A stretch of 30,127 bases of DNA, taken from the NCBI GenBank assembly GCA_051984675.1, contig JBPYFK010000041.1:1-30127 (forward strand), in the 5' to 3' direction. Shown piece by piece: positions 7,651 to 16,308 of this stretch (the first letter of the stretch is position 1; each line of letters starts with the position of its first letter). The position numbers and the translations under genes were made by a program. The notes beneath the pieces were generated by a model. It saw nothing but the letters and a program-made list of their open reading frames with translations, was not told where the DNA came from and made no database searches. This DNA comes from JBPYFK01 sp051984675. GTDB lineage: Bacteria > Actinomycetota > Actinomycetes > Mycobacteriales > Pseudonocardiaceae.

Positions 7651-8964
7651 ATGGGGACTCGGAGACGGTCCGAGCGCGACCGCGAGAGGCGAACGTCGCG
7701 GACCGCCGTCGACTTGTCCCCGGCCAGCATCGACACATCTCCGCGCACCTGGCGGGCCTACCTGCGCGGGCTCGGGCCGGGTCTGGTTTCCGGCGCTGCG
7801 GACACCGATCCGACGACGGTGGCGACCCTGGCCGTGGTGGGGGCCGGCACCGTGTACGGGCTGAGCTGGCTGACGCTGCTGCTGTTCCCGATGATCGCGG
7901 TGATTCAGGTCATCAGCACGCATGTCGGGGCGGTCTCCCGGCAGGATCTGCAGGCCGCGGTCGCCCAGCGCTACGGCCCGGTGCCGCGCTGGCTCCTGCT
8001 GCTGTCGATCCTGGCGGTCAACATCGTCACGATCGGTGCGGACCTGGAGGGCGGGGCGGCAGCCCTCGGGCTGCTGGTCGACGTGGACTGGCGCTGGTTC
8101 GTGCTGCCGCTGTCGACGGTTCTGCTCGTCGTGCTGATGCTCGCCCGCTACCACCGGGTGGAGCGGGCGTTGAAATACCTGCTGCTGTGCCTGCTCGCCT
8201 ACGCCGCCGCAGCGGTATTCGCCCATCCGCGCTGGGGCGCGGTCGTCCGGGGCAGCCTGATCCCGCACTTCGAGTGGAACGGGGAGTACCTCGCCGACGC
8301 CCTGTCCCTGCTGGGAACCACGCTGACCAGCTACGTCTACGTGTGGCAGACGATCGCGCAGGCCGAGCACCGGCCATCGTGGACGCGGCTGCGTGCCAGC
8401 AAGGTCGACGCGATCCTCGGCAGCTTCTTCGCGGTGATCGTGTTCTGGTTCATCCTGGTCGCCACCGGCGCGACGCTGGGCGTCCACCACCTGCGCGCGG
8501 ACACCGCAGCCGAAGCCGCCGAGGCGTTACGGCCGGTGGCCGGGCCGGTTGCTGGCGGGCTGTTCGCGGTCGGACTGCTCGCCTCGGCAGTGGTGGCGCT
8601 GCCAGTGCTGATGGCGTCCACCGCGTACGTCACGGGCGCCCAGATGCAGTGGCGGCGTGGCCTGTCGCTGAAGGTTCGCGAGGCCCCGCTGTTCTACGGC
8701 GCGCTGGCCGCCTCGGCCGCCTTTGGCACCGTCGTCGCGTTCAGCGGGATCTCGCCGATCCAGTTGCTGTTCGTCGCCGGCATCGTCGGCGGGGTCGCGA
8801 CGCCGGTGGGCCTGATCGTGCTGCTGACGGTGGCCAACGACCGGGTGCTGCTGGATGACCGCCGGGTCAGCCGCCCGTTGCTGGTCGCCGGATGGATCGT
8901 GACCGCGCTCATCACCGCGCTCAGCGTTGTCTACCTCGTCGGGCAGGCCACCGGCAGTCATTGA
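7651..8964 (+). CDS. NRAMP-related divalent metal transporter with non-canonical metal site
   Basis: The 437-residue membrane protein has about eleven hydrophobic segments and belongs to the NRAMP/SLC11 superfamily. The first helix reads GLVSGAADTDPTTVATL (around 45-60), where classical manganese/iron transporters have DPGN. The helix-6 region reads GTTLTSYVYVWQ (222-233), where classical members have Met-Pro-His. Thus the Asn and Met that coordinate soft metals are absent. This resembles the divergent NRAMP-related group, some of whose members carry Mg2+. The substrate here is inferred and unproven. The open frame reaches a TTG at 7627; ATG 7651 is preferred because GAGGTG lies nine bases upstream. 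The N-terminus is Arg-rich and cytoplasmic. Confidence 0.82.
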   Translation: MGTRRRSERDRERRTSRTAVDLSPASIDTSPRTWRAYLRGLGPGLVSGAADTDPTTVATLAVVGAGTVYGLSWLTLLLFPMIAVIQVISTHVGAVSRQDLQAAVAQRYGPVPRWLLLLSILAVNIVTIGADLEGGAAALGLLVDVDWRWFVLPLSTVLLVVLMLARYHRVERALKYLLLCLLAYAAAAVFAHPRWGAVVRGSLIPHFEWNGEYLADALSLLGTTLTSYVYVWQTIAQAEHRPSWTRLRASKVDAILGSFFAVIVFWFILVATGATLGVHHLRADTAAEAAEALRPVAGPVAGGLFAVGLLASAVVALPVLMASTAYVTGAQMQWRRGLSLKVREAPLFYGALAASAAFGTVVAFSGISPIQLLFVAGIVGGVATPVGLIVLLTVANDRVLLDDRRVSRPLLVAGWIVTALITALSVVYLVGQATGSH

Positions 8965-8967
8965 GAC

Positions 8968-8998
8968 TTGACTTACCGGGTGTGTCCGGTCTCACAAT
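8968..8998 (+). promoter_or_regulatory. Possible promoter/operator for lactate permease
   Basis: TTGACT (8968-8973) begins four bases after the upstream stop codon. A weak CACAAT (8993-8998) follows at a long 19-base spacing. Between them ACCGG-N6-CCGGT (8975-8990) is an inverted repeat that could be an operator. Co-transcription with the upstream transporter is equally possible. Confidence 0.3.
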
Positions 8999-9037
8999 CG
9001 TCAAACGGTCAATCACCTCACACCGGGACCCAACGCC

Positions 9038-10654
9038 ATGTTTCAGCAGGTCCTCGATCCACTGCACAGCGTGCTCGGCAGCACGCTGCTGGCACTCGTT
9101 CCCGTCGCCGTGCTGCTGCTCGCGCTGGCCGTGTTCAAGCTCAGCGCCTGGCAGGCGGTGATCATCGGGGCCGTGGTCACCATGGCCCTGGCCGTGACGG
9201 TCTGGCACACGCCCCTGACGCTCGCGCTGGGCGCGTACGGCCTCGGCGCGGGCACCGGGCTCTGGTCGATCGACTGGATCGTGTTCTGGGGCGTGATCAT
9301 CTACAACACCCTGGTGGTCACCGGCGCGTTCAGCGGGTTGCAGCGCTGGCTGGTCGCCCAGGCCACAGCGGACATCCGGGTCCAGACCCTGCTGATCGCC
9401 TGGGCGTTCGGCGCGCTGCTGGAAGGTCTCGTCGGGTTCGGCTACCCCTGGGCGGTGGTGGCGCCACTGCTGATCGCGTTCGGCATCGCCGACCTGGCCG
9501 CGCTGCGGGTCGCCGCGCTGGCGAACAACGCACCGGTGTCGTTCGGGGCGCTGGGCGCGCCGATCATCGGTCTGGCGGCCGTGACCGGCCTGCCGCTGAT
9601 GGCGCTGTCCGCGTCGATCGGCAAGGTCGTCGCCCTGCTCGCGCTCGCACCGCCGTGGATTCTGATCTACCTCGTCAGCGGCAGGCGCGGCCTGCGCGAG
9701 GGCTGGCCGCTGGCGCTGGTCGGTTCCTTCGGCTACATCATCGGGCAGTTCCCGACCTCGCAGTTCCTCGGCCCGTACCTGCCGGACATCTTCGGCTCGC
9801 TGGTGTGCTTCGCCGCGCTGCTGGCGTTGCTGCGGGCCTGGCGCCCGCGCACGACCCTCGGTTTCGGCGGTCGCGAGCTCACCACCGAGGAGATCGCGGC
9901 CCACCAGGCCCAGGCCGGAGAGGCGCATCCAGAGCGCTCGGCGCGGCGCGGCCTCGTGCCGTTCCTGATCCTGATCGTGGTGGTGGTCGCCTGGACCGGA
10001 CCGTGGTCGGCGCTGACCAAGTACACCTGGTTCAAGCCCCAGGTGAAGGCGGTGTCGTCACTGACCCACCACACGGTGACGACGAGCTGGGAGTTCACGC
10101 CGTTCATCGCCGGCACCGCGATCCTGGCGTCCTGGCTGCTCATCGCCGCCTACCTGCGCCCCAGCCGGCGGCAGCTGGCCCGCGTGTTCGCCGACACCGC
10201 CCAGCAGATGTGGGGCGCGCTGCTGGTCGGGGTGCTGATCTTCGGGCTGGCCCAGCTCTACAACTACTCGGGCATGGCCAACTCGATGGCCAACGGCTTC
10301 GCGAAACTGGGACTGCTGTTCGTCGTGCTCTCGCCGGTGCTGGGGTGGATCGCGGTCGCGCTGTCCGGCAGCAACACCTCCTCCAACGCCCTGTTCGGCC
10401 AGTTCCAGTACTCCGTGGCCCAGCTGCTGCACGCGCCCGTCCTGCTGTTCCCGACGCTGAACTCGCTGGGGTCGGAGGTCGGCAAACCGATCGCGCCGCA
10501 GACCGCCAGCGTCGGCGTCGCCACCACCCGGTTCGTCCGTGACGAAGGGCAAGTGATCCGCTACAACATGGCGTGGACGCTGGTCATCCTCGGCTACCTG
10601 ATGTGCCTGGGCCTGCTGTTCTACTTCGTGTTGCCCAACGCCGTCAGCATCTGA
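9038..10654 (+). CDS. lctP: L-lactate permease, LctP family
   Basis: The 538-residue integral membrane protein imports lactate (and probably glycolate) with protons. It has the length and hydrophobic pattern of the LctP family, with about twelve to fourteen helices. Family-typical stretches include FGALLEGLVGFGYPWAVVAP near 127-146, NNAPVSFGALGAPIIGL and, near the C-terminus, LSGSNTSSNALFGQFQ followed by GKPIAPQTASVGVA. Start is ATG 9038; a weak GGGA precedes it. It lies 73 bases downstream of the NRAMP-related gene on the same strand. No lactate dehydrogenase or LldR-type regulator is adjacent, so its regulation is not evident. Confidence 0.93.
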   Translation: MFQQVLDPLHSVLGSTLLALVPVAVLLLALAVFKLSAWQAVIIGAVVTMALAVTVWHTPLTLALGAYGLGAGTGLWSIDWIVFWGVIIYNTLVVTGAFSGLQRWLVAQATADIRVQTLLIAWAFGALLEGLVGFGYPWAVVAPLLIAFGIADLAALRVAALANNAPVSFGALGAPIIGLAAVTGLPLMALSASIGKVVALLALAPPWILIYLVSGRRGLREGWPLALVGSFGYIIGQFPTSQFLGPYLPDIFGSLVCFAALLALLRAWRPRTTLGFGGRELTTEEIAAHQAQAGEAHPERSARRGLVPFLILIVVVVAWTGPWSALTKYTWFKPQVKAVSSLTHHTVTTSWEFTPFIAGTAILASWLLIAAYLRPSRRQLARVFADTAQQMWGALLVGVLIFGLAQLYNYSGMANSMANGFAKLGLLFVVLSPVLGWIAVALSGSNTSSNALFGQFQYSVAQLLHAPVLLFPTLNSLGSEVGKPIAPQTASVGVATTRFVRDEGQVIRYNMAWTLVILGYLMCLGLLFYFVLPNAVSI

Positions 10655-10788
10655 AGCCCACCGCATTTCGCCGCGACATCCGCCACCTGAATGCGCGGTG
10701 AGCGGGAAAACACCTCACCCACCGAAGACGAAAAGATCTCTGGAAACGCCTTCGAGAACTTTGTGACCCTTCACCCAATTCAGCAAAA

Positions 10789-10811
10789 GAGTGCCGCCAC
10801 TGCCGGCACTC
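10789..10811 (+). terminator. Hairpin downstream of lctP
   Basis: GAGTGCCG (10789-10796) and CGGCACTC (10804-10811) form an 8-bp stem with a 7-base loop. No T-run follows, so it is a weak terminator candidate. The surrounding 10655-10836 stretch holds no gene that I can support. Confidence 0.35.
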
Positions 10812-10836
10812 GACAGCCGGCGGCCGGGTACGGACA

Positions 10837-10867
10837 TTGACCGTCTTCACGTAACGCCGTGTATAAG
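10837..10867 (+). promoter_or_regulatory. Promoter candidate for lysX
   Basis: TTGACC (10837-10842) is followed by TATAAG (10862-10867) after 19 bases, or GTATAA after 18. The spacing is slightly long, but TATAAG is a strong -10 in such GC-rich DNA. Transcription would begin near 10874, just before the leader ORF's ribosome site. Confidence 0.5.
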
Positions 10868-10888
10868 AAGTAAATTGTGGAGGGCAAC

Positions 10889-10933
10889 ATGCAGTCCGAC
10901 CGGGGGACGCAAAGCGGAGGTTCTGGTGGTTGA
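10889..10933 (+). CDS. 14-codon leader ORF overlapping the lysX start
   Basis: An ATG at 10889 has a very good Shine-Dalgarno (GTGGAGGG, 10877-10884) and encodes MQSDRGTQSGGSGG before a TGA at 10931-10933. The lysX GTG start (10926) lies inside its last codons, so the two overlap by 8 bases in different frames, and the lysX ribosome site lies within this ORF. This layout fits translational coupling or a leader peptide. There is no run of one amino acid that would suggest classical attenuation. Alternatively it is only a fortuitous ORF. Confidence 0.45.
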   Translation: MQSDRGTQSGGSGG

Positions 10934-13900
10934 GCAGGCAAGCTCGCACATAACCGGACGTCCCGAGCGGGAAGCGGCGTTCCCCGGGGACACGCGGGAT
11001 TGGCGCAGCCGAGTTCCGGGTGCGACCGCCGGTGTACTCTTCGTGGTCGCCCTGCTGTGCGTGACCTCGGCCGTGGGCCTGGCGCTGTTCGGCGGCATGC
11101 AGCCGATTCGGCGGATCATCGACGACGTCCTGCTGCCGGCTCCGCCCAACCTCGCCTACGGCGGCTTCCTCGGGGTGCTGGCAGCGGCTCTGGCCCGGCG
11201 CAAGTACATCGCGCACTGGATTCTGCTGGTCATGCTGGTCCTGCAGCTCGTGGCCGACCTGCTGGTGATCGGGCTGCTCACGCTCACCCGCAACGGGATG
11301 TACGCACCGGTGGACAGCGAGCCGTTCAGCGAGTGGCTGTCCGCCGCCAACATCCCGCTGACCGTCGGTGGCGTGGTCGTGCTGCTGCTGGCCCGCAGGG
11401 AGTTCGTCGGGCGCGCCCAGCCCGGCAGCATCCGCAAAGCCGCCGGCGTGTTCGCGCTGCTCACCGCTGTGTTCATCGGCGTCGGCTACGGCATCGTGAA
11501 CGTGTTCCCCGGCTCCCTGGACGCCGGCTGGGACCGGTTCAGCTGGACGGTCGAGCGCGTGCTCGGCGGCGCGGTCATCTTCGACATCACGCGTACCGGC
11601 AACGCCCCCGGCTGGGTCAACCTCGTCCTCGGTCTTTTCGGCTCCGCGGCCCTGTTCGCCGCACTGTACACACTCTTCCGATCGCAGCGCGTAGCGGCGA
11701 CGCTGCGGCCCGCCGACGAGCTGCGCATCCGCGAGCTGCTGGCCGAGCACGGTGAGCGCGACTCGCTGGGCTACTTCGCCACGCGCCGTGACAAGGCCGT
11801 GCTGTTCTCCACCAGCGGCAAGGCGGCCATCACCTACCGTGTGGTCGGCGGGGTGTGCCTGGCCAGCGGTGATCCGCTGGGTGACCCGGAGGCGTGGCGC
11901 CCGGTGATCGACCGCTGGCTGGCGATGTGCCGCGAGTACGCCTGGACACCGGCGGTGCTCGGCGCCAGCGAGCAGGGCGCCGGCGCTTATGCCCGGGCCG
12001 GGTTGAAAGCACTGCAATTCGGCGACGAAGCGATTCTGCACACTTCGGAGTTCACGCTGTCCGGGCGGGACATGCGACCGGTCCGCCAAGCGTTCAACCG
12101 GATCAAACGTTCTGGACATACCGTACAGATCCGGCGGCATTCCGAATTGTCGCCGGAAGAAATGGCCGAAGTGCAACACCTGGCCCATGAATGGCGCGAT
12201 ACCGAAACGGAGCGCGGCTTTTCGATGGCGTTGGGACGGCTGGGTGATCCCGCCGATCGCGATTGCGTTCTGGTCGAGGCACTGGACGCCACCGGCGCGA
12301 CGGTCGGACTCCTGTCGTTCACCCCGTGGGGCGGGCAGGGCCTCTCGCTGGATCTCATGCGGCGCGACCGCGACTCCGACAACGGCCTGGTCGAGTTCAT
12401 GATCGCGTCCCTGGTGCAGTCCGGCTCCCGGCTGGGTGTCGACCGGATTTCGCTGAACTTCGCGATGTTCCGCTCCGCGTTCGAGGAGGGCGCGCGGCTC
12501 GGCGCCGGCCCGGTGCTCCGTGCGTGGCGCGGGCTGCTGATGTTCTTCTCCCGGTGGTGGCAGCTGGAGTCGCTGTACCGGTCGAACGTGAAGTACCTGC
12601 CGCACTGGGTTCCCCGGTTCGTCCTCTACGGCGAGCGGCGCGACCTCGCGAAAGTCGGTGTGGCGGCGGCGGTCGCGGAAGGTTTCCTGTCGCTGCCCGG
12701 AAACGGAACCCCGAAGCGCTCGACCGGCGCGGCCAGGGACGACGCCTGGGGCCGCCTGGCGGAGGTGACGCCGCAGCGGACGACTCGTCCGGCTCCGCGC
12801 CGCCGCACGCCGGAGCAGGTTCGGGTCCGCATGGAGAAGTTGGCCCAGCTGCGCGAAGAAGGCATGGAGCCCTACCCCGTGTCGGTTCCCCGCATGGAGT
12901 CCTGCCGAGCGGTTCGGGACCGCTACCCGGACCTGCCGCCGGACAAGCGGACCGGGGAGAGCACCGCGGTCGCCGGGCGGGTTGTGCTGTTGCGCGACCA
13001 CGGCGGCGTCTGCTTCGCCACCGTGCGCGACTGGTCCGGGGACCTGCAGGTCATGGTCACCGCGAAGGACTGCGACAGCGGTGTCCTGCGGGACTGGCGC
13101 AAGCGGGTGGACCTCGGTGACCAGGTGTCGGTCCGGGGCGAGGTCGTCACCTCCGAGCACGGCGAACTGTCGGTGCTGGTTCACGAGTGGGCGATGGCGG
13201 GCAAGTGCCTGCACCCGCTGCCGGACAAGCACCGCGGCCTGACCGAGCCGGAAGCCCGGGTCCGGCAGCGCTACCTGGACCTGGTCGTGCGACCGGCGGC
13301 CCGGGAAACGCTGCGGTCCCGCGGCGCGGCGATTCACGCCCTGCGCGACCTCCTGTTGCGCGAGGACTTCCTGGAGGTGGAGACCCCGGTCCTGCAACCG
13401 GTGCACGGCGGTGCGTCCGCACGCCCGTTCACCACCCACATCAACGCCTACGACATGCGGCTGTACCTGCGGATCGCCCCGGAGCTGTATCTCAAACGGC
13501 TGTGCGTGGGCGGCGTGGAGCGCGTGTTCGAGATCGCCCGGGTCTTCCGCAACGAAGGCGTCTCCTACAAGCACAACCCCGAGTTCACCATGCTGGAGGC
13601 GTACCAGGCGTTCGGCGATTACCACAGCGTGCGCAAGCTGTGCCAGCGGCTCGTGCAGTCCGCCGCCGTGGCGGCCAACGGCGATCCGGTGGCCCGGCAC
13701 ACCGACCGCTCCGGGCACGTCGAGGAGGTCGACCTCAGCGGCGACTGGCCGGTGATGGGTGTGCACGAAGCGCTCTCCGAGCGACTCGGGACGGAGATCA
13801 CCACCAGCACCTCCATCGACGACCTGCGGAAGGTGTGCGACCAGGCGAGAATCTCCCACGACCCGGCGTGGGAGCGGGGCACGGTCCTGCTGGAGATGTA

Positions 13901-14321
13901 CGAGCGGGTGGTCGAACCGAACACCACCCAGCCCACCTTCTACACCGACTTCCCGGTGGAGGTCTCGCCGCTGGCCCGCCAGCACCGCACCGACCCGCGG
14001 GTCGCCGAGCGGTGGGATCTCGTCGCCTTCGGCGCCGAACTGGCGACCGGCTACTCCGAACTCACCGACCCCGTCGAGCAGCGGCGGCGGCTGGAGGCGC
14101 AGTCCTGGCTGGCCGCCAACGGCGACCCGGAAGCGATGGAGGTCGACGAGGACTTCCTCACCGCCCTGGAGTACGCCATGCCGCCCACGGGCGGGCTGGG
14201 CGTCGGGGTGGACCGCCTGGTCATGCTGCTGACCGGGAAGACACTCCGCGAGACCACGGCGTTCCCGCTGGTCAAACCCAACCGGGCCGGAGCGGCGGCA
14301 CCTGTCAGCGAATCCGTGTGA
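10926..14321 (+). CDS. lysX: LysX: lysyl-phosphatidylglycerol synthase fused to lysyl-tRNA synthetase
   Basis: The 1131-residue protein charges tRNA(Lys) and transfers lysine to phosphatidylglycerol; in mycobacteria this modifies the membrane and lowers sensitivity to cationic peptides. Residues about 25-245 hold membrane helices. The MprF-like lysyltransferase domain (DUF2156) follows to about 600. A lysyl-tRNA synthetase part begins near 640, with an OB-fold (GRVVLLRDHGGVCFATVRDW, about 683 on) and a class II core. Motif 2 is RVFRNEGVSYKHNPEF (about 870), motif 3 is GLGVGVDRLVMLL (about 1090). Length is close to that of mycobacterial LysX (about 1170). The open frame reaches 10791, but GTG 10926 has AGCGGAGG five bases upstream. 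Whether a separate housekeeping lysS exists cannot be seen here. Confidence 0.95.
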   Translation: MVEQASSHITGRPEREAAFPGDTRDWRSRVPGATAGVLFVVALLCVTSAVGLALFGGMQPIRRIIDDVLLPAPPNLAYGGFLGVLAAALARRKYIAHWILLVMLVLQLVADLLVIGLLTLTRNGMYAPVDSEPFSEWLSAANIPLTVGGVVVLLLARREFVGRAQPGSIRKAAGVFALLTAVFIGVGYGIVNVFPGSLDAGWDRFSWTVERVLGGAVIFDITRTGNAPGWVNLVLGLFGSAALFAALYTLFRSQRVAATLRPADELRIRELLAEHGERDSLGYFATRRDKAVLFSTSGKAAITYRVVGGVCLASGDPLGDPEAWRPVIDRWLAMCREYAWTPAVLGASEQGAGAYARAGLKALQFGDEAILHTSEFTLSGRDMRPVRQAFNRIKRSGHTVQIRRHSELSPEEMAEVQHLAHEWRDTETERGFSMALGRLGDPADRDCVLVEALDATGATVGLLSFTPWGGQGLSLDLMRRDRDSDNGLVEFMIASLVQSGSRLGVDRISLNFAMFRSAFEEGARLGAGPVLRAWRGLLMFFSRWWQLESLYRSNVKYLPHWVPRFVLYGERRDLAKVGVAAAVAEGFLSLPGNGTPKRSTGAARDDAWGRLAEVTPQRTTRPAPRRRTPEQVRVRMEKLAQLREEGMEPYPVSVPRMESCRAVRDRYPDLPPDKRTGESTAVAGRVVLLRDHGGVCFATVRDWSGDLQVMVTAKDCDSGVLRDWRKRVDLGDQVSVRGEVVTSEHGELSVLVHEWAMAGKCLHPLPDKHRGLTEPEARVRQRYLDLVVRPAARETLRSRGAAIHALRDLLLREDFLEVETPVLQPVHGGASARPFTTHINAYDMRLYLRIAPELYLKRLCVGGVERVFEIARVFRNEGVSYKHNPEFTMLEAYQAFGDYHSVRKLCQRLVQSAAVAANGDPVARHTDRSGHVEEVDLSGDWPVMGVHEALSERLGTEITTSTSIDDLRKVCDQARISHDPAWERGTVLLEMYERVVEPNTTQPTFYTDFPVEVSPLARQHRTDPRVAERWDLVAFGAELATGYSELTDPVEQRRRLEAQSWLAANGDPEAMEVDEDFLTALEYAMPPTGGLGVGVDRLVMLLTGKTLRETTAFPLVKPNRAGAAAPVSESV

Positions 14322-14330
14322 GCCGGCGGT

Positions 14331-15083
14331 TCAGCGCGGATACATCCCGCCGTCCACCGAGACCACCTGGTTGGTGAGGTAGGGGTTGCGCAGCATCGCC
14401 AGCGCCAGGTCCGCGACTTCGCCGGGTGTGCCCAGCTTTCCCACGGGAATGCGTTGCCGCAGTTCCTCCGGGTCACCGGGGAGCATCCCGGTCTCGGTGA
14501 TCAGGGCCGGCGCGAGCGCGTTGACGGTGACGCCGAACTGTGCGACGCGCGACGCCAGGTGATGGGTCAGTCCGTGCAATCCGGCCTTCGACGCCGCGTA
14601 GTGCGGACCGACGATGCCACCGGTGAACGCGGCCACCGAGGAGATGAACAGCACGCGGCCGAAACGCCGGTCACGCATCCCCGGTAGCACCCGTTGTGCC
14701 AGAAGGAACGGCGCGCGCAGGTTGACCGCCATCGTTTCGTCGAACTCGTCGCCCGTGGTGTCCTCGAAGGACCGCACCGTGGCCACACCGGCGTTGTTGA
14801 CAAGCACGTCCACCGGCCCGAGTTCGCGTTCCACCGCGTCAACCAGTTTCCCGGCGCTCTCGGCACGGTGCAGGTCGGCGCCCACGGCGACCGCTCGCCC
14901 GCCCGACTCCGCGACTTCGGTGACCAGACTTTCCGCGCTCTCGGCGTTCGCTCCGTAGCCGACCGCCACCGCGGCCCCGTCGGCCGCCAACCGCGAGACC
15001 AGCGCGCGGCCGATCCCGCCGCTGCCCCCGGTCACCAGCGCCACCCGGCCCGCGAACGACGGCAAGCTATCCACAGTAGACAC
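14331..15083 (-). CDS. Short-chain dehydrogenase/reductase, FabG-like
   Basis: The 250-residue Rossmann-fold oxidoreductase has the nucleotide-binding motif TGGSGGIG (18-25), NNAG (96-99), a catalytic Ser near 148 and the Tyr162-x3-Lys166 pair in HYAASKAG. These assign it to the classical SDR group; NADPH preference and substrate are unknown. The start is GTG 15083, preceded by GGGGAG at 15096-15091. This start lies only four bases after the mgtC stop, so the two are probably translated from one message. The open frame extends to 15233, but that would overlap most of the mgtC end. An SDR in a magnesium operon is unusual; it may simply be a passenger. It converges with lysX with nine bases between. 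Confidence 0.9.
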   Translation of the reverse strand: MSTVDSLPSFAGRVALVTGGSGGIGRALVSRLAADGAAVAVGYGANAESAESLVTEVAESGGRAVAVGADLHRAESAGKLVDAVERELGPVDVLVNNAGVATVRSFEDTTGDEFDETMAVNLRAPFLLAQRVLPGMRDRRFGRVLFISSVAAFTGGIVGPHYAASKAGLHGLTHHLASRVAQFGVTVNALAPALITETGMLPGDPEELRQRIPVGKLGTPGEVADLALAMLRNPYLTNQVVSVDGGMYPR

Positions 15084-15087
15084 TGAC

Positions 15088-15810
15088 TCACTCCCCGTTT
15101 CCGTTGGCAGTGCGAACATCCCAGCGTACGCTACTGACCTGCGGTTCGAGGCTGAGCCGGCTGACCGCGGCTTCCATCTGCGCGTCGTCGCGGCGATCCC
15201 CGATGAGTTGCGCCTGCACCTCGACGTGCCCATCGTTGGGGCTGTCCCGGCTGGACACCGACAGCAGCCGGAAATCCGTACGGGTCAGGGCCTGCACCAG
15301 CGGCGCACGGATGTGCGCCTCGGCCTCATCCCTGCTGACCGCGCGAAACGTGTAGTACGTCGTGGTCTCATCGCCGGAGCTGGGCCGGCGGTCGACCATC
15401 CGCCCCGCCGAGCGCAGCACGATGTTCGCCGCCAGCACGACAGCGGTTCCGGCCGCTGCCACGGGATACAGCCCCGCACCGGCCAGGGCGCCTACCGCCG
15501 CGGAGCACCACAGCGTGGCGGCGGTGTTCAGCCCGCGCACATTCATCCCGTCGCGCAGGATGACCCCGGCCCCCAGGAAACCGATGCCGGTCACGATCTG
15601 CGCGGCCACCCGGGTGGGGTCGGCGGCACCACTGCCGGAAAGCCCACCGAAGCCGTACGACGACAGCAGCACGAACAGGGTCGCACCCACAGCGACCAGG
15701 GCATTCGTGCGCAGTCCGGCCATCCGGGCGCGATACTGGCGCTCAAACCCGATCAGGGCACCGAATCCGACCCCGGCGCTGATGCGCAGCAGCATCTCCC
15801 AGGTGGACAA
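15088..15810 (-). CDS. mgtC: MgtC/SapB family membrane protein
   Basis: The 240-residue protein has an N-terminal hydrophobic domain of four or five helices with the MgtC signature: GFGALIGFERQYRARMAGLR (15-34), then VTGIGFLGAGVILRDG and NVRGLNTAATLW. A soluble ACT-like C-terminal half follows (about 150-240). MgtC is needed for growth at low Mg2+ and in macrophages in several bacteria, where it acts on the F-ATP synthase or phosphate uptake; the role here is inferred. Start is TTG 15810, with GTGAGG about eight bases before it. The M-box upstream on the same strand makes magnesium control very likely. It follows the 94-residue gene after 119 bases. Confidence 0.93.
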   Translation of the reverse strand: MSTWEMLLRISAGVGFGALIGFERQYRARMAGLRTNALVAVGATLFVLLSSYGFGGLSGSGAADPTRVAAQIVTGIGFLGAGVILRDGMNVRGLNTAATLWCSAAVGALAGAGLYPVAAAGTAVVLAANIVLRSAGRMVDRRPSSGDETTTYYTFRAVSRDEAEAHIRAPLVQALTRTDFRLLSVSSRDSPNDGHVEVQAQLIGDRRDDAQMEAAVSRLSLEPQVSSVRWDVRTANGNGE

Positions 15811-15929
15811 CGTTCGACCTCACTTTCCGTTCTGAGCAGCTCCCGGCCTGGGCAACGGTCCTGGGTAGCCGCGATCCGAAACTCCGGTGACGCGGGCGTG
15901 GCCGCTCGCCACCGGCAGCGGAACAGCTG

Positions 15930-16214
15930 TCACGCCGTTCGCGGCAGGTCGGTGCTCGGGCCGTCCAGCGCGCGCCGCGCCAGAGCCGCACCGGCCTGCA
16001 CCGCCACCTGGCCCGCAAGTCCGGCTCCGGCGGCCTCGGCGATCGCGGGCAGGAACGGCTCGGCGTGCCTGAGCGCTCCTCGGAGCACGGCGAGCCGGAA
16101 CAGCCCGGACACATTGCTCAGTGCCGTTCCCACGGTGTGGGCCAGGGAGCTTTCGGTGATCGTGACCTGGCGGCCGGGCGCGCCGGGAACACGCACGGTG
16201 AGTTCGAACAGCAT
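15930..16214 (-). CDS. 94-residue protein of unknown function in the magnesium operon
   Basis: The ATG at 16214 has an excellent ribosome site (GAGGAGGT, spaced six bases), and codon third positions are G/C-rich, so I think this is a real gene. The product starts MLFELTVRVPGAPGRQ and ends with an Ala/Leu-rich region, AAGAGLAGQVAVQAGAAL, that may form an amphipathic or membrane-associated helix. I do not recognise the family. A longer form from GTG 16271 is possible (AAGGAAG lies upstream), adding an Arg-rich head of 19 residues. It sits between the M-box and mgtC on the same strand, so it is probably induced with mgtC. One possibility is a small partner or regulator of MgtC; this is inference only. 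Confidence 0.68.
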   Translation of the reverse strand: MLFELTVRVPGAPGRQVTITESSLAHTVGTALSNVSGLFRLAVLRGALRHAEPFLPAIAEAAGAGLAGQVAVQAGAALARRALDGPSTDLPRTA

Positions 16215-16308
16215 GGCAAGACCTCCTCGAAGGCGGCCCGCACCGCGGCGGCGACGCCACGTCACTGCCACACCGCTTCCTTCGCACGTCGGTGCGAGTG
16301 CAGGGCAG

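Noticed and set aside
10644..13985. 1113-codon minus-strand frame opposite lysX
   Set aside because: A shadow of lysX; composition is Arg/Gln/His-rich and no domain is visible.
15820..16287. 155-codon minus-strand frame across the 94-aa gene
   Set aside because: It is in another frame from the gene with the GAGGAGGT site, and its product is Arg/Pro-rich and low-complexity.
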